NCBI RefSeq assembly: GCF_000611645.1
Contig: NW_014013057.1
Location: 1,411 to 23,490, forward strand
Reading direction: 5' to 3'
Source: Monoraphidium neglectum
Lineage: Eukaryota > Chlorophyta > Chlorophyceae > Sphaeropleales > Selenastraceae
Length of the DNA stretch: 22,080 nucleotides
Shown here: piece by piece, positions 1 through 15,100 of the stretch
Position numbering within the stretch: the first letter of the stretch is position 1
Layout: each line of letters begins with the position of its first letter
Made by a program: the position numbers and the translations under genes
Notes under the pieces: model-generated
Databases searched by the model: none
Told to the model about the DNA's origin: nothing
Seen by the model: only the letters and a program-made list of their open reading frames with translations

Positions 1-4793
<4,793 letters not shown>

Positions 4794-4841
4794 GGTGTCA
4801 GCAGCACGAATACAGCAGCTCCCTTTGCTTCAGCTGTTGCA

Positions 4842-4849
4842 ATTTTATA
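4842..4849 (-). promoter_or_regulatory. TATA box of the kinase gene
   Basis: The minus strand reads actataaaattg, about 50 bp upstream of the ATG at 4793. A start site 25-30 bp downstream would leave a 5' leader of about 20-25 nt. The match and spacing fit a TATA-type core promoter; function is inferred. Confidence 0.6.
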
Positions 4850-5490
4850 GTATCCAACCATTCTAGCCAGCTTGACGTGCGATGCGTGCGCCTTACGCCC
4901 TCATCAGCGGGGACGCGGGCGCACCTTCTCCTCCTCCACTCATGCAGGAACTAAACCATGCGTGCGCGTCGTTCCTGGCAGGTTGCCGCGCCCCTGGGCC
5001 ATTGATCTTGCTCGCGCGATGGGAGCCCGTTAGGGATCCGCAGCCACCACCGGAATGGCTACCAAGCAACAGCGTCTACACAACAGACGCTGGTGAGCCT
5101 CTGCTGTTTGGCTCAAGGGGGTCAACGTCGGGATGTCTGTTCAAATCGGCCGTGCTCCTCATTGGCTGTATTCCTCAACACACAATACAAGAAATATGAT
5201 TACCAAAGACTTGGCACGACATCACAATTGCAGGAATCTGCAGTGGGCGCAAATGCACCCGGCAGGCACGCCGACAAGGCAGGGCACCGTGGCCGCCAGC
5301 GGCTGCGACGTGATCGTGGTGGTTGCGCACACCTGTCCTATCACTATGCACACTGCAAACCAGGAGCACCAAAAGCATTGAGGTGGCATACCTACTGTCA
5401 GTGACCATGCATTGTGCCGGGATGCAGAGGGCAACAAAAGGCACGTCCACTTGCCTGCAACGAATAACATCAACATGCCCGAGCCGCGAA
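4850..5490. other. Intergenic: kinase promoter side and 3' region of the exonuclease gene
   Basis: Two genes on the minus strand lie head to tail across this stretch. It should hold the kinase upstream region and the exonuclease 3' UTR. No minus-strand TGTAA was found below the exonuclease stop. A plus-strand ATG frame (4882-5199, 105 codons) shows no recognisable domain and was not called. Confidence 0.6.
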
Positions 5491-8337
5491 TCACTCGTCT
5501 GACGCCGGCCGCTTCCTCTTCCGCGGCCGTCCCTTCTTCTGCTGCTCCTGTGAATTGACGCCACCAACCGCCACCTGCTCTGGACGCACCGTGTGCTGCT
5601 GCTTCGACTGTCCCTGCACATGGCCCGCGGCACTCCATGTGCTGGGGCCGATGCTGGCCAACGCACGCACGGCGACCGTTGCCGACTCCTCTGCTGTAGC
5701 CCGCACACCGTGCAAGGTCGCCACCACCACATTCCCCCAACCCCCCTCCTTCTGCCGCTGCTTATGCTCCTGGTGCTGCTTGAGTTCCTGCTCGTCACGC
5801 CCTGCGCTCTCCGAGGCACTAGCCTGTTCAACAGCCCCCCCGCTGTCGCTGCTGCCGCCGCTGCTGCTGTCGTCCCCAATGCTGCAACCTGCGCCCGTCT
5901 CGCCGCCGTCGGCCCTCTGCTGCTGCGGCGCTGCCGGCGGTGCAGCGGCGTCCGACGCGCGCACCGCCTGCGCCAGCGGCGGCTCTGCTGCCAAGGGCTG
6001 CACACCGGCTTCAGCCACCGCCACGTGCCGCAGGCAGCCGCACGCCGCGCACTCTTGGACGTCTGGCTGATGCCGCAGCTGGCGGCAGTGCGACGCGTAA
6101 GACAGCAGGTCGTCGCCAAACTCGCGGCCGCAACCGGGCGTGCTGCACACCAGCTTGAGCGGCGGCTGCACGACGCCGAGCGGCTGGAAGCACGTGGCGC
6201 AGGGCGAGGGGGAGCGGTGCCAGAGGCGCAGGCCGCGGAAGACTTGGCCGGCGATGAGCACGTCCAAGGCGGCATATTTCACCTGGAGCGTCGGGGACCA
6301 AAGGTTGGGGGCATGAGCGGGGAAAGGGGGCGAGCAGGGCAGGGTTGCGCAAGGGCACGCCCGGGCTCGCAGGGCGAGCGGACAGCTGAGGCATGCGGCG
6401 CGGCCTGTTGCAACAGGTGGCCCGAGCCGCCGCGGCCGCCGCGCCCGGGCCCGCACCTGCTGGCGCGTCAGCGTCCGCGACTCCCAGTTGGACATGGACA
6501 CCCGCTTCGACTTGGGCAGCGGCGACCCCAGCACCGCGTTTGTGAGCCGCGCGAGCCCGTAGCCGTTCCAGCCCAGGCCGTGCGCCACGAGCTGCAGGTC
6601 CAGGAAGCCGGGGATCGCGCCGGCGCCCAGGCCAAACGTCCTCTGCATCTTCGCCTCGTCGGCGGACGCCCAGCTGAACCCGAGGATCGTGACCGTCGGG
6701 TCTGTCAGGAGCGCGACCAGCTCCGCCGCGAGCCTGTACTGCATGCGGCAGGTGCGGACGAGCAGCGCGACGCGCGACGTCGCGAGCTGCACCATGGCCA
6801 CGGGCGTGAACTTGGTGCCAAACTGGGGGCGCCACTCGAGGTCGATGGCGATCACGGGGTCCTCCATGCTCGCGCGCAGGCGCTTGATGGCGTGCGGAAG
6901 GTACAGCGGGTTTTCGACCACCAGCACCTGTTCGGTGCAGGGGGTCGATGGGGCAGGGTTGGCGCGGCAACGCCGGTGGGCGTGGAGAGTGCGCAGGGGG
7001 CCGTTGAGGAGCCACCAGGGGCCACCAGGGGCCAGGTGCTGCAGACGCATGATGGCGGGCGAACCACCACCAAAATCCACCACTCCCGCCCGTTGCAACA
7101 GCATCCCGCACGAGAGCGCAGCGTGAGCCCCGCCCCCGCAGCCATGGTCGAAAGCGGGCAACGCAAGGGCCTGCCCCCACCTGCAGGCCGTGCGGCATCT
7201 GAAGCCTGTCGTAGCCGGGCGCGACCTTGAAGCTGCTAAATGAGTCAGGGTCCGCATTCATGACGGCGGGCCAGTTGATACCAGGCACATGCACCTGCGC
7301 GCGTGAGGTGTTGGCGGCATGGGTAACACGCTTGAGGCTTGGCCCGTCTCGCGCGCCAACAACCTCGCATTGCGAATCAACGTTTGCTGCTGCTGTTGCA
7401 AGCCTCAAGCGTAGGGTGTGAGCGTGTACACGGCGAGATGGCAAGGGGTGCCAAAGCCGTTGAGCAATCTCACCGGCATGTGGCACCAGCCGTGGGCCTT
7501 GGGGTGCGAGCAGGTGCTGTCACAAGCTGGAACCGCTCCCGGACTCCGCTGCGGTGACGTCGCCGGGGCGGGGATCGGCGCTGCCTCCCCGTCTGAGGCT
7601 GGGCCCAGCTTGGCCGTGGCTGCATTGCTGCCGCCGCCGCCACCGGCTCCCACAGCCGCAGCCGCGTCCGCGCCCGCGGACGACAACGCACGGGAAGCGG
7701 AAAGGCTGCTGCCGTTGGCGCCTGTGCCATGCAGGGCCGCTCCAAACATCCTGCCGCCGCTGGCCCCAAGCAGCGCGGTCGATTTCAAGCGCGGCCGCCT
7801 GCCAGATGGGGCTGCGGCAGGGCTGCCCATGGCCACGCCGGCCGCAACCACGGGAGGGCAGCTGCTGCAGAAGCGGGCCGCCAGCAGCGCCTCGGCTGCC
7901 CGCCTCCGCGCGCTCTTTGATTGTTGAGCGCCGTTGGAATCACATGGCTGAGACCCAGAGGAGGCCGGAGTACCTGCCGCCGCCGGCACCGAGCTTTCGC
8001 GCTGCTTTTCGGCGCTGGTGGCAGGCGGCGAGCCCCTAGGTGTACGCGGCCCCGGCGTTGTGGACGGCATAACGCTGTCGCGTTTGCTGCTCGCCGCGCC
8101 TGCGCTGTCGCCGATGCTGCTGCTGCAAAGGCTCTCAGTCAGCCCCCAAGCAGGTGGTGTCGCTGCCGGTAGCGGCGGCGCACAGCACAGGGCTCCGCAG
8201 CCGTGGCCGCAGCAGCGGCTGCTGGCGCCGCTGCTGCAGACTGCAATCAGTCGGGCACCTGCTGCTAGTGCGCTGAATTGCCAGACGTGCGGGTGCTGAA
8301 TTGTACGGGCGCCTTGTAGAAGCAGGCCCAAGAACAT
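5491..8337 (-). CDS. WRN-like DEDDy 3'-5' exonuclease domain protein with Cys/His-rich module and AT-hook-like tail
   Basis: Exons on the minus strand: 8337-7474, 7294-7181, 6927-6457 and 6282-5491, all phase 0, giving about 746 aa. The DnaQ-like exonuclease fold (about residues 327-505) shows motif I VIAIDLEW (D355, E357), motif II FSWASADEAKMQ (D416) and motif III YAALD (Y486, D490). These are the residues that bind two metal ions in WRN and EXD2-type exonucleases, which remove nucleotides from 3' ends of DNA or RNA. After the domain come paired cysteines (C511/C514, C529/C534, C549/H554, C561/C564/C566/H569), suggesting zinc binding. A Gln/Ser-rich linker follows, then the basic tail KKGRPRKRKRP, which could be a nuclear signal or AT-hook. 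The first exon is low-complexity, and ATG 8337 is the first ATG after a TATA element, so the true N-terminus is uncertain. The start MFLGLLLQGARTI could alternatively be an organelle signal. Confidence 0.85.
7011..7034 (-). repeat. Short tandem repeat in an exonuclease intron
   Basis: The 10-bp unit gccaccaggg occurs twice in perfect tandem and begins a third copy. It lies within the 253-bp intron 6928-7180, whose donor is CTGCAG|gtgggg and acceptor is cgaacag|GTG. Confidence 0.7.
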
Positions 8338-8703
8338 GTGCGCACGGCGGCCGGCTAAGGTATTTCCCACAGCACCACCCGCGTGCGAGGGGCTGGCACG
8401 GCAGCAAGCAGTGAGCTTAAACGAGTAAGTACAGTAAGAATCTAAATTTTGCACGGGGTCACACCTCGTGTGTCATATATGATCGGAAGCAGCTGATCTT
8501 GGCTACTGGAACGCGAACTCGTGACCGAGGCCTTCCAGCGTTATTCAAAGCCCATTGGGTAGGAAAAACAACCAAAATTCATCAAATACACACCACCTGT
8601 CCTACACCGCACCCTACCTTCCCCAGCGACCGTTGCCAAGCTTTCGAAACAAATCATACCGAATCCAAGACGACCAGGAAGAACAAAAGCACCGGTCGAA
8701 CCC
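8338..8703. other. Divergent intergenic region between the exonuclease and CBSX genes
   Basis: Only about 366 bp separate the two proposed start codons, so both promoters and both 5' leaders must fit here. Frames running through it lack ATG starts that fit splicing. The AT-rich stretch around 8570-8690 differs from the GC-rich neighbourhood. No RNA gene was recognised. Confidence 0.55.
8473..8482. promoter_or_regulatory. Palindromic TATA-like element in the divergent promoter region
   Basis: TCATATATGA is a perfect 10-bp palindrome lying between the divergent exonuclease (minus) and CBSX (plus) genes. It is about 135 bp from the exonuclease ATG at 8337 and 220 bp from the CBSX ATG at 8704, so it could act on either strand. 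An ATTGG (reverse CCAAT) lies nearby at about 8554. Function is inferred from position only. Confidence 0.4.
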
Positions 8704-10505
8704 ATGCACTCAGCTACGTTGGCAAGGGCCCGCGTGTCGCACCAGCCGTGCTGCCTCGATCGAGCCCGTCAGCAACTGGTGGCGTCGCGCCGCGATGTGG
8801 CACGGCCATCTTGCCTTGCTCCCCTCAATGTGGGGGTTCGCCGTGTCACCACAAACATGCTCTTTACCTGGGAGCTGCAGCCCGTTCAACCGAAATGCCA
8901 GCAGTGCTGTCAACCCCGCTCTCAACCATGCCAGGCGCCTTGTGACCTGCACCTGCTGTGAGCGACGCCCACATGCACCCCACACGCGTGCACACACGCC
9001 ATCGCACGGGCAAACGTCGCAGGCCTTCGAAACCGTTGCGGACGCCATGACGCAGGGCGACATCTACACATGTGGTCCCGACGATACTGTTGACAGCGGT
9101 GGGTGTCCTGCGAAGAAGTAGTAGGAGGGGGGGTTGAGGTCGCCGGGAGCGCCGGCATACCACAGGCTTGCTGCTATTCCTGCATGCTGGCCTGAACTCC
9201 AGGCGGCCATCGCCGCCGCCACGCACGCCGCGAGACCCCCGACGGCCCAGCCAGCCGCTGCCCCCCTTTTCCTGCTCGTCGCACTTCGCACTCGCACGGC
9301 GCACACCACCACCCGGCATCCCCGCCGTTTGCCCATATGGGACTCTCCGGCCCCGCTCGGCAGCCCTGGAGAAGCTGGTGCGCCACCGCGTGACTGGTCT
9401 GCCGGTGGTGGACGCCTCCAACCGAGTCGTGGGGGTGGTGTCAGACTCGGACCTGCTGGCGCTGCACAACCTGGGCCGCGTCAAGGACGACAGGCAGATG
9501 TTCCCAGCAGCCGATGAGACGTGGGCGGTGCGTGCGCAGAGCCCGCCCAAGCGGCAGGGGAGGGCGGCGCTTGTAGCAATGTGTGCAGCCGCAGGGCTGG
9601 CCGCTGCACTCAAGGCCCAGGGGGGGGACAACGGGCCCCACCTGACCTAGGCTCTACAGCTGGCAAATGCGTTTCAACCCGAGCAGCTTCTGTGTGCGGC
9701 GTACGCAGAAGCTGAACACGCAGTATGCAGCACCATGATGGATGCTGCACCCATCACGGCGCTGCATACTGCGCTGAAGCCACTGATGGCCGCCGCGGGA
9801 AAGTCTGACCAGCGTTGCCCAGCCCTTGCGCGCTTGCGGGATACTGCCCTGTTGCCGCAGGCCTTCACAGAGGTCAAGCGGCTGCTGGCCAAGACGAGCG
9901 GCAAGAGGTGAATAACGTCAGGCAGCTGTGCGCCGCGGCCCTGGATGAGTGTGCGTCATTGCCAGTGCGTGTACTCAAAAGTCTGTGAGCTGCCCTTCAA
10001 CGACGCATTAATGTTTGTATGCCCAACACACCACAGCTCTGATGTGCCACACCCTGATTGGATGGCCGTCCTGAGCCCCTCCGCTGCCAGAAACACCGGC
10101 TCTGCGCATCGGCGCTGCACCCGCATGCGCTGCTTGCAGCGTGCGCGACGTCATGACCGAGAACCCCATAACTGTCAAGCCGACTGCAGACCTGGACGAG
10201 GCGGCCAGGTGGATGCACGGATTGGCCCCACGGCGTTCAGCTGCAGCAGCTGGCAGGCATGCCTTCCCATCAGCCGCTCACACATGGTACACGCCCGTGC
10301 TTTATGCGTGCAGCAAGATCTGCACTCAACACCGACCGCCTGTGTCCCCAATCGCATCACAACGGATCATGACAGGACCCTGCTCATCAAGAAGATCCAC
10401 CGGCTGCCTGTTGTCGATGAGGAAGGGCAGCTGGTAGGAGTTCTCTCGCGTTCAAACCTGGTCAAGGCTGCCCTGGCGCTGCGCTCACAAACCGCCGCAA
10501 ATTGA
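8704..10505 (+). CDS. CBSX: CBSX-type protein with two CBS domains, probably plastid-targeted
   Basis: Proposed exons: 8704-8829, 9023-9098, 9364-9527, 9861-9907, 10140-10208 and 10376-10505, about 203 aa. Exons 2-6 are well supported. Their phases (1, 0, 2, 2) match at each junction and rebuild the plant CBSX1/CBSX2 layout: VADAMTQGDIYTC, then VTGLPVVDASNRVVGVVSDS, then SDLLALHNLG, FPAADETW, FTEVKRLLAK, SVRDVMTENPITVKPTADL, and HRLPVVDEEGQLVGVLSRSN. In plants these soluble plastid proteins bind adenosine nucleotides through the CBS pair and modulate thioredoxins. Exon 1, with donor AAT|gtgggg, is tentative. It would supply an Arg/Ser/Ala-rich 42-residue leader like a transit peptide. Exon 4 may start earlier, at 9651, adding 70 in-frame codons between the two CBS repeats. 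Confidence 0.9.
9684..9772 (+). repeat. Two consecutive perfect inverted repeats (hairpins) in CBSX
   Basis: Hairpin 1: CAGCTTCTG (9684-9692) pairs with CAGAAGCTG (9706-9714), a 13-nt loop. Hairpin 2: GCAGTATGCAGC (9720-9731) pairs with GCTGCATACTGC (9761-9772), a 29-nt loop. Both arms are perfect. They lie upstream of exon 4, in sequence that is either intron or an extension of that exon. Confidence 0.8.
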
Positions 10506-12118
10506 GCGCTGGTCAGCTGGTGGTTGCCAGTGGTGGATGGTGCGTGCTGCGTGGTGGAACGCGTTGCGTGGACAGCAGACAGCCGCGGCCCGTCATCTCC
10601 CCGGCTGGATGATATTGTCAAATTTTAAGGCATCCATATCATCGCACGGAGAGGGGCATTCGTGCGTCAATTCCCTGGTGCATCTTGGCAGGACGTGGTG
10701 CCAGCTTGCGTGACTTTGAATGGCGGCTGCCGGAGTGCGGGAGGTGCGATCCACAGCTGTAGCAGGAATATGAGAGCATGTTTCTCCAGTTATTCCGCCC
10801 GCCACCAACGGCTTCACCGCCCGTAGTCACATGAAAGACAATGCTCGGTTTGATCAGTGTGGGTCGGGTGACACGAGCTTGTGATGGAAAGTTGCGTAAT
10901 AATAGAAATATGTGGGACTATTTCACCCGTTTGCGACCTGTGGATCGAACTTATTCGGGCGGCTCAAGGTTCAAGGTTCCCGACCGCTACACACTGGAGA
11001 CAGGCGCTTCTCTGGGGCGCTACCCGCGCTTATTCGGCAGCCGTTGTTTTTGTTATTCAGTGAGGGCCTTCTGCCAGCATTCTGCTGTCGCCCACCAACG
11101 AGGAGCAGCCCACTTGCATCCCCCCGGACAGCCTCCATCGAGGCGTGCCCGCTCGAGTGCTTGGGGCTCCCAAGCGGCGCCCATAATTGAAAGGTGTGCA
11201 TCCATTTCATACATACTGGGATGAGGGTCCCCCAGTGAGGGGCGGGTGCGGGCACCACCCTCGCCGCTTGCTTCGTCCAGGGGTGGGCAAGGCGATCGCC
11301 CGCGCGCTGTTTGAGTTTGCTCTTCGTCCTAACTCAGCAAAATTCAACACTGGTCATCCCTCGCCGCGGGCTGCAGAGCAACGAGGAGCTGCTGCATCCT
11401 TCACTGGGTCTTGGAGGAGGAAGCCCTCCCTTGACGCAGCCAAGGGTGAGCGGCGGCAAAAGCTCACCACAAATGGGATTCACGGTGTTGAACTCGCCCT
11501 GAGCTCAGCCAGCCTGCCAACCGTCCGTCGACAGGGGAAACGTATTCGCGCGCACCCTATAGGCCGCTTCAGGCCTTGTCAGGTGCTGAATATGGCTGAT
11601 AGAAGCGTGGGAAGGCCACTTGGACCCACAGCGGGGCGGCGGTGGGCGCGCAGCGCTGCTAACCGTTGGGCAGCTCGCTGCGCACGCACCCGCCGCAGTG
11701 CAGTGCATGCGTTTGCCCGCCGCGGCCTTACATGGCTGCATGCATCCTGTGCGGCGTCGCATGGTGAATCAGTCAGCAACCAGCCGCACGCGGCCGTTTC
11801 TCATGACGAGCAAGGGCTCAGCCGCTCGGTTGGCGAGGCCGTCGCAGAATTTGGCGCAACTGACCAAATCCCCCGCCAAGTGGCTAGAGCCACCCAAGTG
11901 TGGCGTGCACCCAAACAAAACATGTATGCACGTGTCTTCCCCCTCGCCCTGAACCTGACAGATAGCCTCTTGCAGCGCGCCACGCTCACGCGGGTGGCAG
12001 TGCTGACGGGGACGCGTCGGCTGCCCGACAGGCGGCGGCGGCGCAGCGGCGGCGGCGGCGGCCAGACGCAGCGGCAGCGGAGGGCGCCCTCGCGGCGCCG
12101 GCGGCAGCGGCGGCAACA
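10506..12118. other. Intergenic region of 1.6 kb between CBSX and the glycan synthase
   Basis: This should hold the CBSX 3' UTR and the upstream region and 5' UTR of the glycan synthase gene. No TGTAA was seen after the CBSX stop. The last 90 bp before the ATG at 12119 are CGG/CAG-rich, as in a GC-rich 5' leader. A tandem caaggtt pair lies at about 10965-10978. Long frames here either lack an ATG start or have no recognisable domain. No tRNA or other RNA gene was recognised. Confidence 0.5.
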
Positions 12119-15100
12119 ATGTGGTGGTACATTGCGTTCGGCATCGTTTTCAGCGTGTATGCCATAGACCTGCTGTTCCTATTCATCGCATCCCTCTTTG
12201 CAGCGGTGGTCGAGCACTTCGTGCCGCCGATCAGCACAGCGGCCTGCCGCGCGGCCAAAAAGCGGCAGCGCCTCGCGGCCGCGAAGCAGCAGCACTCGGG
12301 CATCAAGGCGCGCGCCGCGGCAGACGTCGCCAAGGCGAATGGCGCCGCGGCCAACGGCCGCGCGGCGGCGGCCGGCGGCAAGAACCCCGACCTTGCCATC
12401 GTCGTCGACACGCGCAGCAACGGCGCGCTGCCCTCGGACCCTGTCAAGCCATCGGGCGTCCCCGGGGCCGACAAGTACGGCCACCTGACTGACCTGTACC
12501 GCGGGGAGTTCCCCAAGGTGATGATCCAGCTTCCGATGTACAACGAGGACGCCCACTGCGACCTCATCATCCAGCGCTGCTGCAAGATCATGTGGCCCAG
12601 CCACCGCATCCTCATCCAGGTGGGGGCATGGGCCGGGGCCGGCTGGCAGGGCGCGCAGGCGCGGCGGAGCTGCTCGGTGGGGGCGCAGCACAAGGGGCCC
12701 CGAGGCCCGCTGCGCCCTGGGCGGTTGGTTGGCCGCGCACCCCTCAGCATTACGTCCTCGCCTGGCCCGCCGGCCGCTGTCGAATTGGCGCCCCGCCGCG
12801 CGGCCGTGCGAGCTGCGCGCGACTCCCAAGTGCAGCCGCGCCCGCTCTCGGCCCTCCTCCTTTGCACCCAGCAGTGGCACCCAAGGAATCTCCTCCCTAA
12901 CTGCTCCCAACCGACGCCCCAAAACGCACAGGTCTGCGACGACAGCACCCGCGAGGCCGTGCGCAAGAAGGTCGACGCCGCGGTCATCTCGGCGCTGGAG
13001 CAGGGCCACAACGTGCAGCTCGTGCGCCGCGACAACCGCAGCGGCTTCAAGGCCGGCGCGATGGTTGACGGCATGAAGCGGGTGGAGGACCAGGGCTTCG
13101 AGTTTGTGGCCATCTTCGACGCCGACTTCGAGCCGCCGGAGGACTTCTTCTACCAGACCATCGTCCACATGATGCGCGACGACAACCTCGCGTTTGTGCA
13201 GACCCGCTGGACCTTCACCAACAGCAACAGTCTGCTGACGTGGGCGCAGAAGGTCGGGCTGGAGTTTCACTTTGCGGTGGAGCAGCGCGCGCGGTCGTTC
13301 CTGGGGCAGTTCTTCAACTTCAACGGCACCGCGGGCGTGTGGCGCATTAAAGCCATCAACGACGCGGGCGGCTGGGAGAGCGACACGGGTGCGTGGCGGT
13401 GGCGGGGGGCTTGCGGGCGGGGGGCCGCCCAGGCGCCGGCTCTGGGGGCCCCGCTCTGGCGGCTGCTGGTGCAGGCAGTGTGAGCGAGCACGACGGCCTG
13501 CGGCGCCGCTGTTGGCTGATAACTGCCGTTGGCTGAGCTGATGGCTTCGGCTTGCACCAGCTCTGGCCTTGGGAGCCTCCCGACCCGCGAGCGGCTCCCT
13601 TGGTCGCCTCAGAACCAAGCCTCCTGACAGCATCCCGCTGACAGTGTGTTGCCGCACCCCGCAACCCCACTGTGTCCACCAACAGTGGTGGAGGACGCGG
13701 GCCCGCCCAGCTCTCAAACCCCACAGGACAATCATCATGCCCACCGCTAGCCCCACCGTACCAACACCCTCCACAGCCAGTTGACTTGCCCCTCCAACAC
13801 CCTCCACACCCTCCCCTGCTGCCGTGCCCCCCCCCCCCAGTTGTGGAGGACATGGACCTGTCGCTGCGCGTGTACCTGCGCGGCTGGCGCTCCCTCTACC
13901 TCCACGACGTCTGCTGCCCCAACGAGCTGCCCTCCACGCTCAGCGCCTACAAGACGCAGCAGTTCCGCTGGCTCTCGGGGCCCATGCAGGTGCGGGCGGG
14001 CGCCCGGGGCTCGCCCCTTGGAGGGGCGGGCGGCCGGCCGGCCGGCCGACGGTCAGCTGCTGGTGGCATGCACCCTCATTTCTGCTCTCCGGCTCGGCCC
14101 GCTGCCCGACTGCCACCTCCAAAACCCTGAACCCCAAGTTTCAACCCAAACCCTGAACCCCAACCTCCAACAACCCCTGAACTTGTTTGATGCACCCTAC
14201 ACTCCAGATTGTGCGCAAGAGCTTTGCGAACATCTTCTTCTCCAAGGAGATCGGCTTCTTCTCGAAGCTCAACTGCTACTGGTTCTTCTGCCGCTACTTT
14301 GTGTTCGCCCTGGTGACGCTGGTAGCGCTCCTCGCATCGCCCATCGTGCTGTGGCTGGACCCCTGGGTGTGGGGGTTCCCGACGATCTTCTTCCTCGTCA
14401 GCGCGAACGTGGCGGTTGTGGTGTACCTGTACTTCACAATCCTGTCGTACATCTTCCTGCTGTTCAGGTGGGTGGGCGCGGGGGCCTCAGAGCGTGTGTG
14501 TTTGTTGTGTTTGTGTGTGTTTGTGTGTGTGAGTGTGCACGTGTGTGAGTGCACGCGCGCTGAGAATCACTTTCATTTTGTGTTCTGGATGCTGTAAGAG
14601 TGGCATGGGGGACGGGTTAGAGAGCGGGGCCACATAGACAAAGGCCGATCGCGCCGGCACGTCCCCTCGAGCCTCGCCCCCTTCCCTCGGCCCCGCGCGG
14701 GTTGTCTTGGCCCCTCCAGCCCGGCCGGACCGCCGACTCCCGCGCGCCCGCGCCCGCCCTCCCAACTGCAGCGTCGTGCTGGGCTACTTCAAGATGTGGG
14801 CAATGATCAGCGGCATCCTGGGCCTGAAGAAGTCCAAGTCCTGGAAGGTGGGCGGGCGGCGCACGCCCCCAGCTCCCTCGCTCCCCCTCCTTACGGGAAT
14901 CGTGCCTCCTGCAGGCGTTCGCACGGCGGCCGCCGCTGGTTTCACGCTCGCCCACCCACTCGTCAGCCCGGCCCCACCGACCCGCAAACCCGCCCACCTT
15001 CCGCCCCCCGCAGGTGACCCTGAAGTTTGCGGCCAACGACAACAACAGCTGGCTGCGCTCCTACCACAAGCCGTACACCCTCGAGCTCGCCCTGTTCGCC

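Noticed and set aside
4882..5199. Plus-strand ATG frame of 105 codons beside the kinase promoter
   Set aside because: No domain or splice support, and the region is already explained by the flanking minus-strand genes. It could only be revived by transcript data.
5593..7230. Plus-strand open frame of 545 codons opposite the exonuclease gene
   Set aside because: It is antisense to conserved exonuclease exons and introns; its composition is Arg/Ala-rich noise from GC-rich DNA.
7405..8454. Start of the exonuclease at 8454 instead of 8337
   Set aside because: The codon at 8454 is GTG, and the position is too close to the TATA-like element for a 5' leader; ATG 8337 is the first ATG in frame.
8490..8560. 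Possible tRNA-like T-loop sequence on the minus strand
   Set aside because: The flanking bases do not form the T stem or acceptor stem.
10841..11224. Plus-strand ATG frame of 127 codons in the intergenic region
   Set aside because: No recognisable domain, no splice partner found, and composition not unlike surrounding non-coding sequence.
11187..12167. Plus-strand open frame of 326 codons before the glycan synthase
   Set aside because: It starts at TTG, has no domain, becomes pure Arg/Gly repeats near its end, and overlaps the better-supported ATG at 12119.
12179..13807. Minus-strand open frame of 542 codons opposite the glycan synthase gene
   Set aside because: It mirrors GC-rich codons of the true exons, crosses its introns, and has no recognisable domain.
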